Assembly: GCA_027064265.1 (NCBI GenBank)
Contig: JAMOQA010000498.1
Span: 1-7,438, forward strand
Source: Acidobacteriota bacterium
GTDB lineage: Bacteria; Acidobacteriota; Polarisedimenticolia; J045
Length of the DNA: 7,438 nucleotides
Direction: 5' to 3'
Position numbers and translations under genes: made by a program
In this document: positions 1 to 6,454 of the stretch, in pieces
Layout: every line of letters starts with the position of its first letter
How positions within the stretch are numbered: the first letter of the stretch is position 1
The notes under the pieces: generated by a model
What the model was told of the DNA's origin: nothing
Databases searched by the model: none
The model's input: only the letters and a program-made list of their open reading frames with translations

Positions 1-896
1 AGGCGAAGCTGGAGCCGGAGGCCCCCTGGAAGGTCGACGCCAGCGGCGGCCACGCGGGCCCCGCGGTCTACGCGACGGGGAACTACGGGAACGACACCTG
101 TGCCTCCCTCGTGACGCCGCCGATCCGGCTCGACGCGAACCCCGTGCTGACCTTCCACGCGAAGTACGACATCGAGACGAACTACGACGCCGGCCGGGTC
201 GAGGTGGCGGAGGGGCCGGGGTTCGACGACTGGCAGTACCTGGACACCCTGAACTACCCGGACGGCCTCGCCTACTCCGGCAACGAGTGCGGGTTCCCGA
301 CCTCGTCGGGGAACTCGGTTTTCTCCCACGAGAACGCCGACCCACAGTACTCCTCGAGCCCCTGGACCGGCTCCCTCGCCGCGTACTCCGGCAGGGAGGT
401 GAAGCTGCGCTTCCGGATCTCCAGCGACGGGGGCGTGACGAAGGCCGGCTGGTGGGTCGACGACATCGCGGTGAGCAACGCCTGGGTCCCCTCCGAGTGC
501 GACTCCGGCCTGCCGCCGAACCCGCAGGAGGCGTCGCCCCCCGGCGACCCGATGACGGTCGCCCGGGCGGAGGGCGGCGGCACCGGTCTCGTCGTCGACT
601 ACCTGCCCGCCTGCGGGGCGATCGACCACGCGATCTACTGGGGACATTCTCCGATCGAGGGTTCCCTCGCCTGGACCGACGTCGCCTGCCACCTGGGCAC
701 GACCGGCCGGGCGACCTTCGACCCCGGGAACCCGGCCCCCGGCGAGATGCTCTACTTCGTCGTCGTCGGCCAGGCAGACGACGTCGAGGGCTCCTACGGG
801 AAGGACGAGAGGGAAGGGTCCGACCACGAGCGTCCCGAGGCGACCGGCCTCGGTGACTGCGACCTGCCACAGCAGCTGGGAGGCTCCTGCCCCTGA
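1..896 (+). CDS. Partial secreted protein: M6/MAM-like beta-sandwich domain plus FN3-like C-terminal tail
   Basis: The reading frame is open from the left edge (first full codon at base 3) to TGA at 894-896, giving 297 residues; the N-terminus lies outside the window. A GTG at 111 is inside the domain and is not a credible start. The first ~160 residues read like the lectin-like beta-sandwich found next to M6 (immune inhibitor A) peptidases and in MAM-type domains: a TPPIRL strand, a LTFHAKYDIE strand, a long region carrying cysteines, a VKLRFRISSD strand, and the typical closing GWWVDDIAVSN. About 120 residues follow that look FN3-like, starting near GDPMTVARA and containing LYFVVVG, a Gly/Glu/Arg-rich stretch and a C-terminal SCP. 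The protease tail at 3396-5864 resembles this ending. The protein is probably exported and may be the end of a metallopeptidase, but no catalytic motif lies in the window. It is convergent with the next gene and followed by a hairpin terminator. Confidence 0.8.
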   Translation, partial: AKLEPEAPWKVDASGGHAGPAVYATGNYGNDTCASLVTPPIRLDANPVLTFHAKYDIETNYDAGRVEVAEGPGFDDWQYLDTLNYPDGLAYSGNECGFPTSSGNSVFSHENADPQYSSSPWTGSLAAYSGREVKLRFRISSDGGVTKAGWWVDDIAVSNAWVPSECDSGLPPNPQEASPPGDPMTVARAEGGGTGLVVDYLPACGAIDHAIYWGHSPIEGSLAWTDVACHLGTTGRATFDPGNPAPGEMLYFVVVGQADDVEGSYGKDEREGSDHERPEATGLGDCDLPQQLGGSCP

Positions 897-924
897 CAGG
901 GAGCCACGTCAACCTGGAGCACCC

Positions 925-961
925 GGAGGCCCCGCGTCCCACCCCCTGGCGCGGGGCCTCC
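925..961 (+). terminator. Rho-independent-type hairpin after the first gene
   Basis: A perfect 12-bp inverted repeat, GGAGGCCCCGCG (925-936) and CGCGGGGCCTCC (950-961), encloses a 13-nt loop. It begins 28 nt after the stop codon of the + strand gene. The sequence after it, CCCTTTG, has only a short T run, as is common in GC-rich genomes. On the opposite strand no T run follows, so it is assigned to the + strand gene, though it may also block read-through from the convergent gene. Confidence 0.75.
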
Positions 962-991
962 CCCTTTGCTTCCGGATCCCGTGAACCGTAG

Positions 992-1011
992 GGGTCGAGC
1001 GTGCTCGACCC
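992..1011 (-). terminator. Hairpin between convergent genes (distal of two)
   Basis: The perfect palindrome GGGTCGAGC-GT-GCTCGACCC gives an 8-bp stem with a 4-nt loop when folded as RNA. It lies 46 nt beyond the stop codon of the - strand VWFA-related gene. No T run follows on either strand, so it may act as a transcript-end stabiliser or weak terminator rather than a classic terminator. Because it is symmetric, a dimeric protein could also bind it, but nothing else supports an operator here. Confidence 0.4.
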
Positions 1012-1013
1012 GT

Positions 1014-1030
1014 GCCGCCCGAAGGGCGGC
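1014..1030 (-). terminator. Hairpin just after the VWFA-related gene (proximal of two)
   Basis: GCCGCCC-GAA-GGGCGGC forms a 7-bp, all-GC stem with a 3-nt loop. It lies 26 nt past the TGA of the - strand gene and only 2 nt from the 992-1011 hairpin. Two adjacent stems downstream of a stop codon fit a transcript end in a GC-rich genome. There is no T run, so intrinsic termination is uncertain. Confidence 0.45.
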
Positions 1031-1056
1031 CATGTCTGGCGCCGCTCCGCAGGGGA

Positions 1057-3291
1057 TCACCGGAACTCGAGGACTGCGCCACCGCGAACGACATCGCCGG
1101 CCGCCGTCCCCGCGGCGAGGTCCCGCGCCCACGCCGCCGGGTCGGCAGCCGCGTCCATCAGCACGAACATGTACCGGCCCGGCTCGAGGGAGTACTCCGG
1201 CACGTCGACCCGGGCGACGGCCGCCGGGCCCTTTCCCTCGATCGCGACGTTCCCCGGGGGGATCACCTGGGCCACCTCCGGCGCCTCCCCGTCCCCGTGC
1301 AGGCGGAAGACCGCCACCTGCACCTGCCGCCAGGGGCCCTCCGGCGCACGCCAGGCGAGGCGCACCCGGTCTCCCACCCCGACGCCGGCGCCGGTCACCG
1401 GTCGCCAGGCCCGCCGCCGCCGGTCCCTGTGCGGCGTCCGCTCGCCCGGGTGCCACCCGAGGTCCTTCCCCGAGACGGCGAACACCCGGAGGTCCCCGCC
1501 GGGTGCATCCTTCGTCGGCAGCGCGGCGGTCCCCATCGCCCCGCCGGTCTCGCCGCCCACGAGGTCGGTCACCGCGGCCCGTAGCCGGAGGAACCCCTCG
1601 CCGGCGACCGTGCAGGGCAGCTCGATCGCCAGGGCCCGGGTGTCCCCTTCCCGCGGGGGCCGGGGCAGCCAGGCGACCAGCCGGCCGTCCTTCCCGGCGT
1701 CGATCCGGCAGGCCACGTCCTCGGACTGCCGGCCGACCCTCTCGACGACGACGTCCACCAGCAGCCGGGCGATCACGCCCCCCTGCTCGCCACGGAACGG
1801 TTCCCACGAGAGGTCCGCGAGGGGAACCCGCACCCGGACCGGCACGATCCCTTCGTCCCCGCCGGGCCCGGCGAACACCTCCACCCGGGGACGGGGGAAG
1901 TCCCCCGGGTTCAGCAGCGCGGCGACCCGCCGCCGCAGCAACCGCGCCCGGGGCGACTCGACGAGCAGCTTCCCCGGCTGCTCCACCCGCAGCTTCCAGA
2001 GTTCCTTCCGCCGGGCGGTATCGAGCCGGATGTCGACCGTGGTCTCCCGGGCCTTCGCCCCCGCCTCCACCGGGATCGACAGGACGTAGTAGCAGGACAG
2101 GCGTTCCTCGAGCCCCTTCCAGGCGAGGGAGAGGTCGCCGGTCCGCCGCAGGACCTCCCCGCCCGTGTCCCGGGCGAGGGAGGAGAGCAGCGACGTCGGC
2201 AGGAGGGAGAGCGCGGTCCCCTCCCCGGCGCCACGCCCCGGCGAGCGCGAGAGACCGCCGGCGTCGACGGTCCAGACCACGAAGTTTCCCCGGGCGGCCG
2301 CCAGGGTGCGGTCCATCTCCATCCGCTGGCGCTGCTCGTCGGCGTAGCGGAACCCCTCCGAGGTGTAGAGCACCAGCCCCTTCCACCCCGGCCAGGCCCC
2401 GTTGGCCAGCAGGATCGCCCGCAGCGCGGCGAGGGACGCCGCCGGCCGGTGCCGCTGCCGGGCGTCCGCCCACAGGTCGAACATCCCGGACTGGGCCCGG
2501 TCGACCTCCCCCTTCGCCCAGTCCTTCATCTCCACGGCGTCGTTCTCGACCGCCTCGGGGCCCCGGTCCGAGGCGCCCGCGGCATCGTGGGGCGCGGCTC
2601 CCTGGCTCCGGCGGAAGAGCGTGACCATCCGGTCGACCTGGCGCCGGAAGTCGGCGACCGGGCCCTTCCCGAGGAACTCCACCTCCTTCGCCAGGTCCGG
2701 CCCCTCCGCCTCCCCGGGCCGCACCAGCGGACCGTGCCAGGCCGCCTCGCGGACCAGTTCCGCGGCCCGGCGCAGCTCCCCCGGGTCCGCCGTCGCCCCC
2801 GCGGTGTACGGGACCACCTCCCGGGTGATCCCGTAGACCTTGTAGCGGAAGCTCCCCGCTCCCTCGCGTTCCACCCGGTCGGCCAGCGCCTCGATCGCCC
2901 GGGCGGCCAGCTCCCGGCCCCGGGTGTCCAGGTAGTTGAGGTCGGCCACCAGCACGAGGAGCCGCCCGGAGGGCTCCCCCTCCCGCGCCGGCGGCAGGGC
3001 GTCGGGCCCGCAGACCTCGTCGAGCCGGAACTCCGCCCGGCGCTCCGGCGAAACCTCCTCGCCGTCGACCCGCACCAGCAGGTCGTCCAGCGTGATCCCC
3101 CGCACCGACGCCCGGCTCCCCGACCGCGGGTCCACCACGACGAACGGCACCTGGACGAGGCGGACCTCCACCTCTTCCCGTCCCCCCGCCGGCGTCGCCG
3201 CCGGGACCGGACCCGCTCCGGCCGCCAGGACGGCCAGCGCGCTGAGAACGAGGAACGCCACGGAAACCAGGGACCGTCGCTCGCGCACCAT
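1057..3291 (-). CDS. Exported VWFA-related domain protein (acidobacterial type)
   Basis: A 744-residue protein. The ATG at 3291 is chosen because it gives a signal peptide (MVRERR, then a Leu/Val/Ala-rich core, then AGPVPAATPA) and has GGGGAGGT just upstream, although the spacing to the ATG is very short; no Met codon fits better. The mature N-terminus (about 40-90: VEVRLVQVPFVVVDPRSG, GITLDDLLVRVDGEEV) matches the opening of the acidobacterial VWFA-related family. A von Willebrand A-like core follows: LLVLVADLNYLDTRG (111-125), KGLVLYTSEGFRY (304-316), GNFVVWTVDAG (335-345), and DTGGEVLRRTGDLSLAWKGLEERLSCYYVLSIPVE with the family's YY-L-x-I/Y strand (375-409). The metal-site motif DxSxS is replaced by DLNYLD (D117), so metal binding is doubtful. 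About 330 further residues, predicted beta-rich, are unassigned. The role is unknown; the family is extracytoplasmic and presumed to mediate adhesion or protein interactions. It has a candidate promoter of its own at 3322-3350. Confidence 0.85.
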   Translation of the reverse strand: MVRERRSLVSVAFLVLSALAVLAAGAGPVPAATPAGGREEVEVRLVQVPFVVVDPRSGSRASVRGITLDDLLVRVDGEEVSPERRAEFRLDEVCGPDALPPAREGEPSGRLLVLVADLNYLDTRGRELAARAIEALADRVEREGAGSFRYKVYGITREVVPYTAGATADPGELRRAAELVREAAWHGPLVRPGEAEGPDLAKEVEFLGKGPVADFRRQVDRMVTLFRRSQGAAPHDAAGASDRGPEAVENDAVEMKDWAKGEVDRAQSGMFDLWADARQRHRPAASLAALRAILLANGAWPGWKGLVLYTSEGFRYADEQRQRMEMDRTLAAARGNFVVWTVDAGGLSRSPGRGAGEGTALSLLPTSLLSSLARDTGGEVLRRTGDLSLAWKGLEERLSCYYVLSIPVEAGAKARETTVDIRLDTARRKELWKLRVEQPGKLLVESPRARLLRRRVAALLNPGDFPRPRVEVFAGPGGDEGIVPVRVRVPLADLSWEPFRGEQGGVIARLLVDVVVERVGRQSEDVACRIDAGKDGRLVAWLPRPPREGDTRALAIELPCTVAGEGFLRLRAAVTDLVGGETGGAMGTAALPTKDAPGGDLRVFAVSGKDLGWHPGERTPHRDRRRRAWRPVTGAGVGVGDRVRLAWRAPEGPWRQVQVAVFRLHGDGEAPEVAQVIPPGNVAIEGKGPAAVARVDVPEYSLEPGRYMFVLMDAAADPAAWARDLAAGTAAGDVVRGGAVLEFR

Positions 3292-3321
3292 CCACCTCCC
3301 CGCACCCGTCGTGCGCCACCC

Positions 3322-3350
3322 ATTCCAGGACAGCCGCCCCTCCCGGTCAA
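3322..3350 (-). promoter_or_regulatory. Candidate sigma-70-type promoter for the VWFA-related gene
   Basis: Read on the - strand, TTGACC (3350-3345) matches the -35 consensus at 5 of 6 bases. After a 17-nt spacer, TGGAAT (3327-3322) matches the -10 consensus at 4 of 6. Transcription would start near 3315, giving a leader of about 24 nt before the ATG at 3291 that contains the GGGGAGGT ribosome site. It lies between the hairpin after the protease gene and the VWFA-related start, where a separate promoter would be expected. Confidence 0.5.
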
Positions 3351-3363
3351 CGAGGCCTCCCTT

Positions 3364-3394
3364 GCCGGGTGCGGGGACCGCGCAGCGCACCGGC
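3364..3394 (-). terminator. Hairpin directly after the S8 protease stop codon
   Basis: On the - strand, GCCGGTGCG (3394-3386) pairs with CGCACCCGGC (3373-3364) around a 12-nt loop, with one bulged base (3369). The stem starts one base after the TGA at 3396-3398. No T run follows (AAGGGAGG), so termination may be weak or Rho-dependent. Together with the promoter candidate downstream it suggests that the protease and the VWFA-related gene are separate transcription units. Confidence 0.4.
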
Positions 3395-3395
3395 G

Positions 3396-5864
3396 TCAGG
3401 GGCAGCTCGCCACGCGCTCCTCCCCCGCGCTCGTCCGTCCCAGCGGACCCTCCCCCACGATCGCGTCGTCCCCCCGCACCAGGTAGTGCCACGCGCTCCC
3501 CACCGCGGGCACCTCCGGGTCCCGCCAGCTCACGTCCTCCACGTCGTCCGCGAGGCAGCTCCCCCAGTCGCCCCCGGGGAGCGCCGTCACCTCCCCCCGG
3601 ATCACGTCGTACCGGTCCGCACCCCGCAGCCCCCGCCACCGCAACGTCTCGTGGTCCGACTCGATCCGCACCCCGCGCACCTCGCCGAGACCCGTCCGGC
3701 TCCCGTCGAACGGCGCGCCGTCGCACCGGTCCCCCACCCCGTCACCGTCCGCGTCCGGCTGCCCCGGGTCCGCCAGAGTCGGGCACACGTCGCACGCGTC
3801 CCCGAAACCGTCCCCGTCCGCGTCCTCCTGGCCCGGGTCCGCCACCCGCGGACACACGTCGTCACCGTTCGCCACGCCGTCCCCGTCCGCGTCCCCCGCC
3901 GGATCCAGCACCTCGTGCTCCGCGCTCCGCTCCACGTCCCGGTCCCGCTCCCAGGTGAACCCCGCCTTCGCGACGCCGTCCACCTCGTACCGCCACGTCC
4001 CCGCCTCCAGCACGTCCGGACGGTACTCCATGTGCACCAGCCCCCCGGACGCCACCGCCGTCGTCCCCCCGAGGGAATGCTCCACGCCGACCGGATCGAT
4101 CAGCCGGCCCGACACGTCCACCCCGCCCTCCGGCAGGTCGTCGTCGTCCAGCACCTGCACGTTCACCCAGACCGCATCCCCGTCGTCTCCCATCTCCACG
4201 AAGTTCACGTGCACCCCGTCCAGGTCCGGGTCGTGCCGCACCTCCTCCCGCGCGTCCGCCGACCGGTCCCAACGGAACCCCGCCTTCGCCAGCGACGTCA
4301 CCCGAAACGTCCACGCCCCCGGCTCCAGGGCCCCGTCCGCCACGTGGGTGAACACCGCGAGACCCTGGCTCCCCGTCGTCCCGCTCACCGGGTAGGTTGC
4401 CCCGGAGGGGTCCTCGAACTCCCCCTCCACCGCAACGCCCTCCTCCGCGCCCCGCAGGTCGTCCAGCACCAGCACCCGCGCCTCCATCTCCCCGGGGGAC
4501 GTCCTTCGCATCCACAACCGGCCAACGTGGATCACGTCCTCCGACTCCAGGTGCAGCAGCGCCAGGGCCCGGGCCACGTTCAGCCGCCCGTAGCCGTACT
4601 TCTCGTCCCATCCCGGCAGATCGTCCCCGGGCGGGCCCACCTGGTCCTCCGCCGACCGATGCAGGATGTCCCGCACCTGCTCCCGCGTCAGCGTCGGGTC
4701 CAGGGACAGAAGCAGCGAGACCGCCCCGGCCACCGCGGGAGAGGCGAACGACGTGCCCGACTTGACGTCCCAAGCGTCCGCGTCCCCGCGCGCGACCAGC
4801 GGCAGATCCACGCCGGGCGCCACCAGCTCCAAGGCCGGTCCAACCGCGGACCAGTTGGGATGCGAGTCGTCCCGGTCCGTCGCCCCCACCGCGATCACCT
4901 CGGGGTAGGCGGCGGGATAGGTGACCCCCGCGATCCCGACGTTTCCCGCCGACGAAACGAGGACGAGGCCTGCGTCGGCCGCGTACCCGATGGCGTCCCG
5001 GAGGACGTCCGTGTCCGGGCCCGTGCTGCTCATGTTGACGACCCGGACCCCGCGGCGCACCGCCCAGCGGAGCGCCTGAGCGATCGACGCGTCGAAGAAC
5101 CCGCTGTCGTCGCCAACCCGGAGCGGCAACAGCGAGACCCCCCAGTCCACCCCGGCAAGGGAATGGGCGTCGTTCGCCTCCGCCGCCGCGACCCCGGCGA
5201 CCCAGACCCCGTGGCGGTCATCGTCCAGGATCTCCGGATCCCATCTCATCCAATCGACGAACTCCCGGCCGCCCCACGCCAGGCGTCGCCGGAACTCCCG
5301 GTGCTCCCCCTCGATCCCCGAGTCGAGAACCGCGAGGACGATCCGGCCGGCGCCCGTGGCTCGGGCCCACGCCTCGTCGGCATCGACGTCCGCGTCCGGT
5401 GTGCCGCCGTCCTGCCCGGTGTTCCGGAGGTTCCACTGGTCCACGAACCCGGTGTCGTCCGGTTCCGGAAGGCCCGCCGGCGCGAGCGTCGTCTCCACGC
5501 AGGCCCACTCGACCCCGGGCGCCTCGCGCAGGGCCCTCAGCACGTCCGCCCGCGATCGGCCGGGACAGGGCAGGACGTACCAGTACCGGTGCAAGCGATG
5601 CCTGCGCGCCAGCTTCTCGCGGGGACCGATCGGAGGATCGAAGACGGGCTGCGCCGCGCACGCCCCCGCCCCGCGCAGCCACGCGGGAAGGTTGCCGCTG
5701 GCGGCATCAAGCTCCTTCGTGGCGCTCTCGGTGAACCGAACAATTATTCGGCCGATGACCTTGTCCGATGCTGAAACCGCACTTGTAGCCTCGGCGATCG
5801 GCACGGTCGTACTTGCCGCGATCAGCGCAAAGAGAAGAGAGAGCCCCACGTCCAGTGCCTTCAT
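3396..5864 (-). CDS. Secreted S8 (subtilisin-like) serine protease with Ig-like, TSP3 and FN3-like C-terminal domains
   Basis: An 822-residue exported endopeptidase. The ATG at 5864 follows AGGGGA by 8 nt and begins a signal peptide (cleavage likely near PIAEA, residue 26). Residues ~36-125 look like an I9-type propeptide (IIVRFTES, then DVLRALREAPGVEWACVE); the FVDQWNLRNTGQ lead-in sits at 140-151. The catalytic residues are present: D181 (AVLDSGIEGEH), H218 (RHGVWVAGV), oxyanion N308 (VSSAGNVG) and S372 (GTSFASPAVAG). The His motif is unusual, HGVWVAG rather than HGTHVAG. After the catalytic domain (to ~445) come two tandem Ig-like repeats (~445-545 and ~551-655), both with a VLDD strand, a GTT turn and AKAGF-W-R; two thrombospondin type-3 calcium repeats (~656-716, DADGDG-GD with paired Cys); and an FN3-like tail (725-822) ending SCP. 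Family knowledge suggests extracellular, calcium-stabilised proteolysis of unknown substrate. It probably shares a transcript with the Cys-rich gene 20 nt upstream. The N-terminal codons are less GC-rich than the rest. Confidence 0.93.
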   Translation of the reverse strand: MKALDVGLSLLFALIAASTTVPIAEATSAVSASDKVIGRIIVRFTESATKELDAASGNLPAWLRGAGACAAQPVFDPPIGPREKLARRHRLHRYWYVLPCPGRSRADVLRALREAPGVEWACVETTLAPAGLPEPDDTGFVDQWNLRNTGQDGGTPDADVDADEAWARATGAGRIVLAVLDSGIEGEHREFRRRLAWGGREFVDWMRWDPEILDDDRHGVWVAGVAAAEANDAHSLAGVDWGVSLLPLRVGDDSGFFDASIAQALRWAVRRGVRVVNMSSTGPDTDVLRDAIGYAADAGLVLVSSAGNVGIAGVTYPAAYPEVIAVGATDRDDSHPNWSAVGPALELVAPGVDLPLVARGDADAWDVKSGTSFASPAVAGAVSLLLSLDPTLTREQVRDILHRSAEDQVGPPGDDLPGWDEKYGYGRLNVARALALLHLESEDVIHVGRLWMRRTSPGEMEARVLVLDDLRGAEEGVAVEGEFEDPSGATYPVSGTTGSQGLAVFTHVADGALEPGAWTFRVTSLAKAGFRWDRSADAREEVRHDPDLDGVHVNFVEMGDDGDAVWVNVQVLDDDDLPEGGVDVSGRLIDPVGVEHSLGGTTAVASGGLVHMEYRPDVLEAGTWRYEVDGVAKAGFTWERDRDVERSAEHEVLDPAGDADGDGVANGDDVCPRVADPGQEDADGDGFGDACDVCPTLADPGQPDADGDGVGDRCDGAPFDGSRTGLGEVRGVRIESDHETLRWRGLRGADRYDVIRGEVTALPGGDWGSCLADDVEDVSWRDPEVPAVGSAWHYLVRGDDAIVGEGPLGRTSAGEERVASCP
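3715..3897 (-). repeat. Thrombospondin type-3 repeat region inside the protease gene
   Basis: The DNA shows two clear tandem copies of about 69 nt, each with the - strand reading of a gtcccc/gtccgcgtcc motif. They encode D-V-C-P-x-x-A-D-P-G-Q-x-D-A-D-G-D-G-x-G-D-x-C, preceded by a partial copy (AGDADGDGVANGDD). The Asp-rich loops bind calcium in known TSP3 domains, and the two Cys per unit fit the disulfide pattern of the family. The coordinates cover residues ~656-716 of the protease. Confidence 0.75.
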
Positions 5865-5884
5865 TGGTCAAGTCCCCTGCGGAA

Positions 5885-6454
5885 CTACTGGTACGACAGA
5901 GTCAGCTCGTTGTCGGACGGATCGATTTCGTTGGCCCCGTTGCCCGGAGACACCGACATACGGAGTTCGTCCCCGGGGCCCCACGTCACGAGATCAAGGG
6001 CATCAGGGATCTGCACCTTGCACCGGCACGTCTTCTCAAGCGTGCCGGTGCAGAACTGCCACTGCTGACAACGCCCCGTGGAAGGCCAGCCATTGATAAG
6101 TGCACTGCACTCCCCGGTGCACGGAGCAAGCGCACAGAACTCGCGGCATTCCGACTGCCCCGTTCCAGCACCGGTATACGACTTCTCGGACAACCGCTGG
6201 ACAAACTGGCCGTCGTGATACAGATCGAGAATCACGCTGAACTCGCAGGTGCCGTCGCTGGACTCCTGCTGGAACCCGGCCGTGTACCACACCTTGTAGC
6301 CGTTGTCGGAAACCTCGACCCGAATGTTGTCGGCGGAGAGGTTCACGTTGACGGGATCAGCGGCAATCGTCAGCAGGCCGTTCCCCGCGACGACCAGAAC
6401 CCCGATCAGAACCACGAAGGAAGGAAGGAAGGAAACTTTCGACTTTCCTTTCAT
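5885..6454 (-). CDS. Small secreted cysteine-rich protein, function unknown
   Basis: A 189-residue protein from ATG at 6454, with AGGGGGA 5 nt upstream, to TAG at 5885-5887. The N-terminus is a clear signal peptide: MKGKSKVSF, then a hydrophobic stretch FVVLIGVLVVAGNGLLTIA, with cleavage likely near residue 31-32. The mature part starts and ends with beta-strand-like segments: NLSADNIRVEVSDNGYKVWY near 38-57, and DELRMSVSPGN, NEIDPSDNELTLSY near 162-188. These resemble the first and last strands of CARDB-type Ig folds. Between them lies a cysteine-rich insert. There are nine Cys at about 70, 103, 107, 112, 116, 129, 135, 143 and 145; an odd count leaves one free or bound to a partner. I do not recognise the family and the CARDB resemblance is weak. 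It ends 20 nt before the protease start, so co-expression is likely. Possible roles include protease inhibitor, chaperone, substrate or surface partner, with no direct evidence for any. Its base composition is lower in GC than its neighbours. Confidence 0.8.
   Translation of the reverse strand: MKGKSKVSFLPSFVVLIGVLVVAGNGLLTIAADPVNVNLSADNIRVEVSDNGYKVWYTAGFQQESSDGTCEFSVILDLYHDGQFVQRLSEKSYTGAGTGQSECREFCALAPCTGECSALINGWPSTGRCQQWQFCTGTLEKTCRCKVQIPDALDLVTWGPGDELRMSVSPGNGANEIDPSDNELTLSYQ
6416..6434. repeat. Tetranucleotide (GAAG)n microsatellite in the signal-peptide codons of the Cys-rich gene
   Basis: Nineteen bases of uninterrupted GAAG repeat (four full units plus GAA; TTCC on the coding strand) cover codons 7-13 of the - strand gene that starts at 6454. 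The unit length is not a multiple of three, so gain or loss of one unit would shift the frame right after the start codon. The tract is shorter than most proven phase-variation tracts. Confidence 0.7.

Noticed and set aside
966..2624. A 552-codon + strand open frame antisense to the VWFA-related gene
   Set aside because: It is almost entirely Pro/Arg/Ser/Ala, without ribosome site or domain pattern; a GC-rich shadow.
794..3319. An 841-codon open frame on the - strand in a different frame from the VWFA-related gene
   Set aside because: Its translation is Gly/Arg/Pro-rich and of low complexity, and it runs across the convergent gene and terminator. The overlapping frame has the signal peptide and recognisable domain strands.
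5736..5751. AT-rich inverted repeat CCGAA-CAATTA-TTCGG, considered as an operator
   Set aside because: It lies within the propeptide codons of the protease (IGRIIVRF), about 120 nt inside the gene, with only 5-bp arms; likely chance.
3369..5774. An 801-codon open frame on the + strand, opposite the protease
   Set aside because: It lies fully antisense to a protein with signal peptide, catalytic motifs and calcium repeats. Its translation is dominated by Arg/Pro/His with no domain pattern, as expected from the complement of GC-rich codons.
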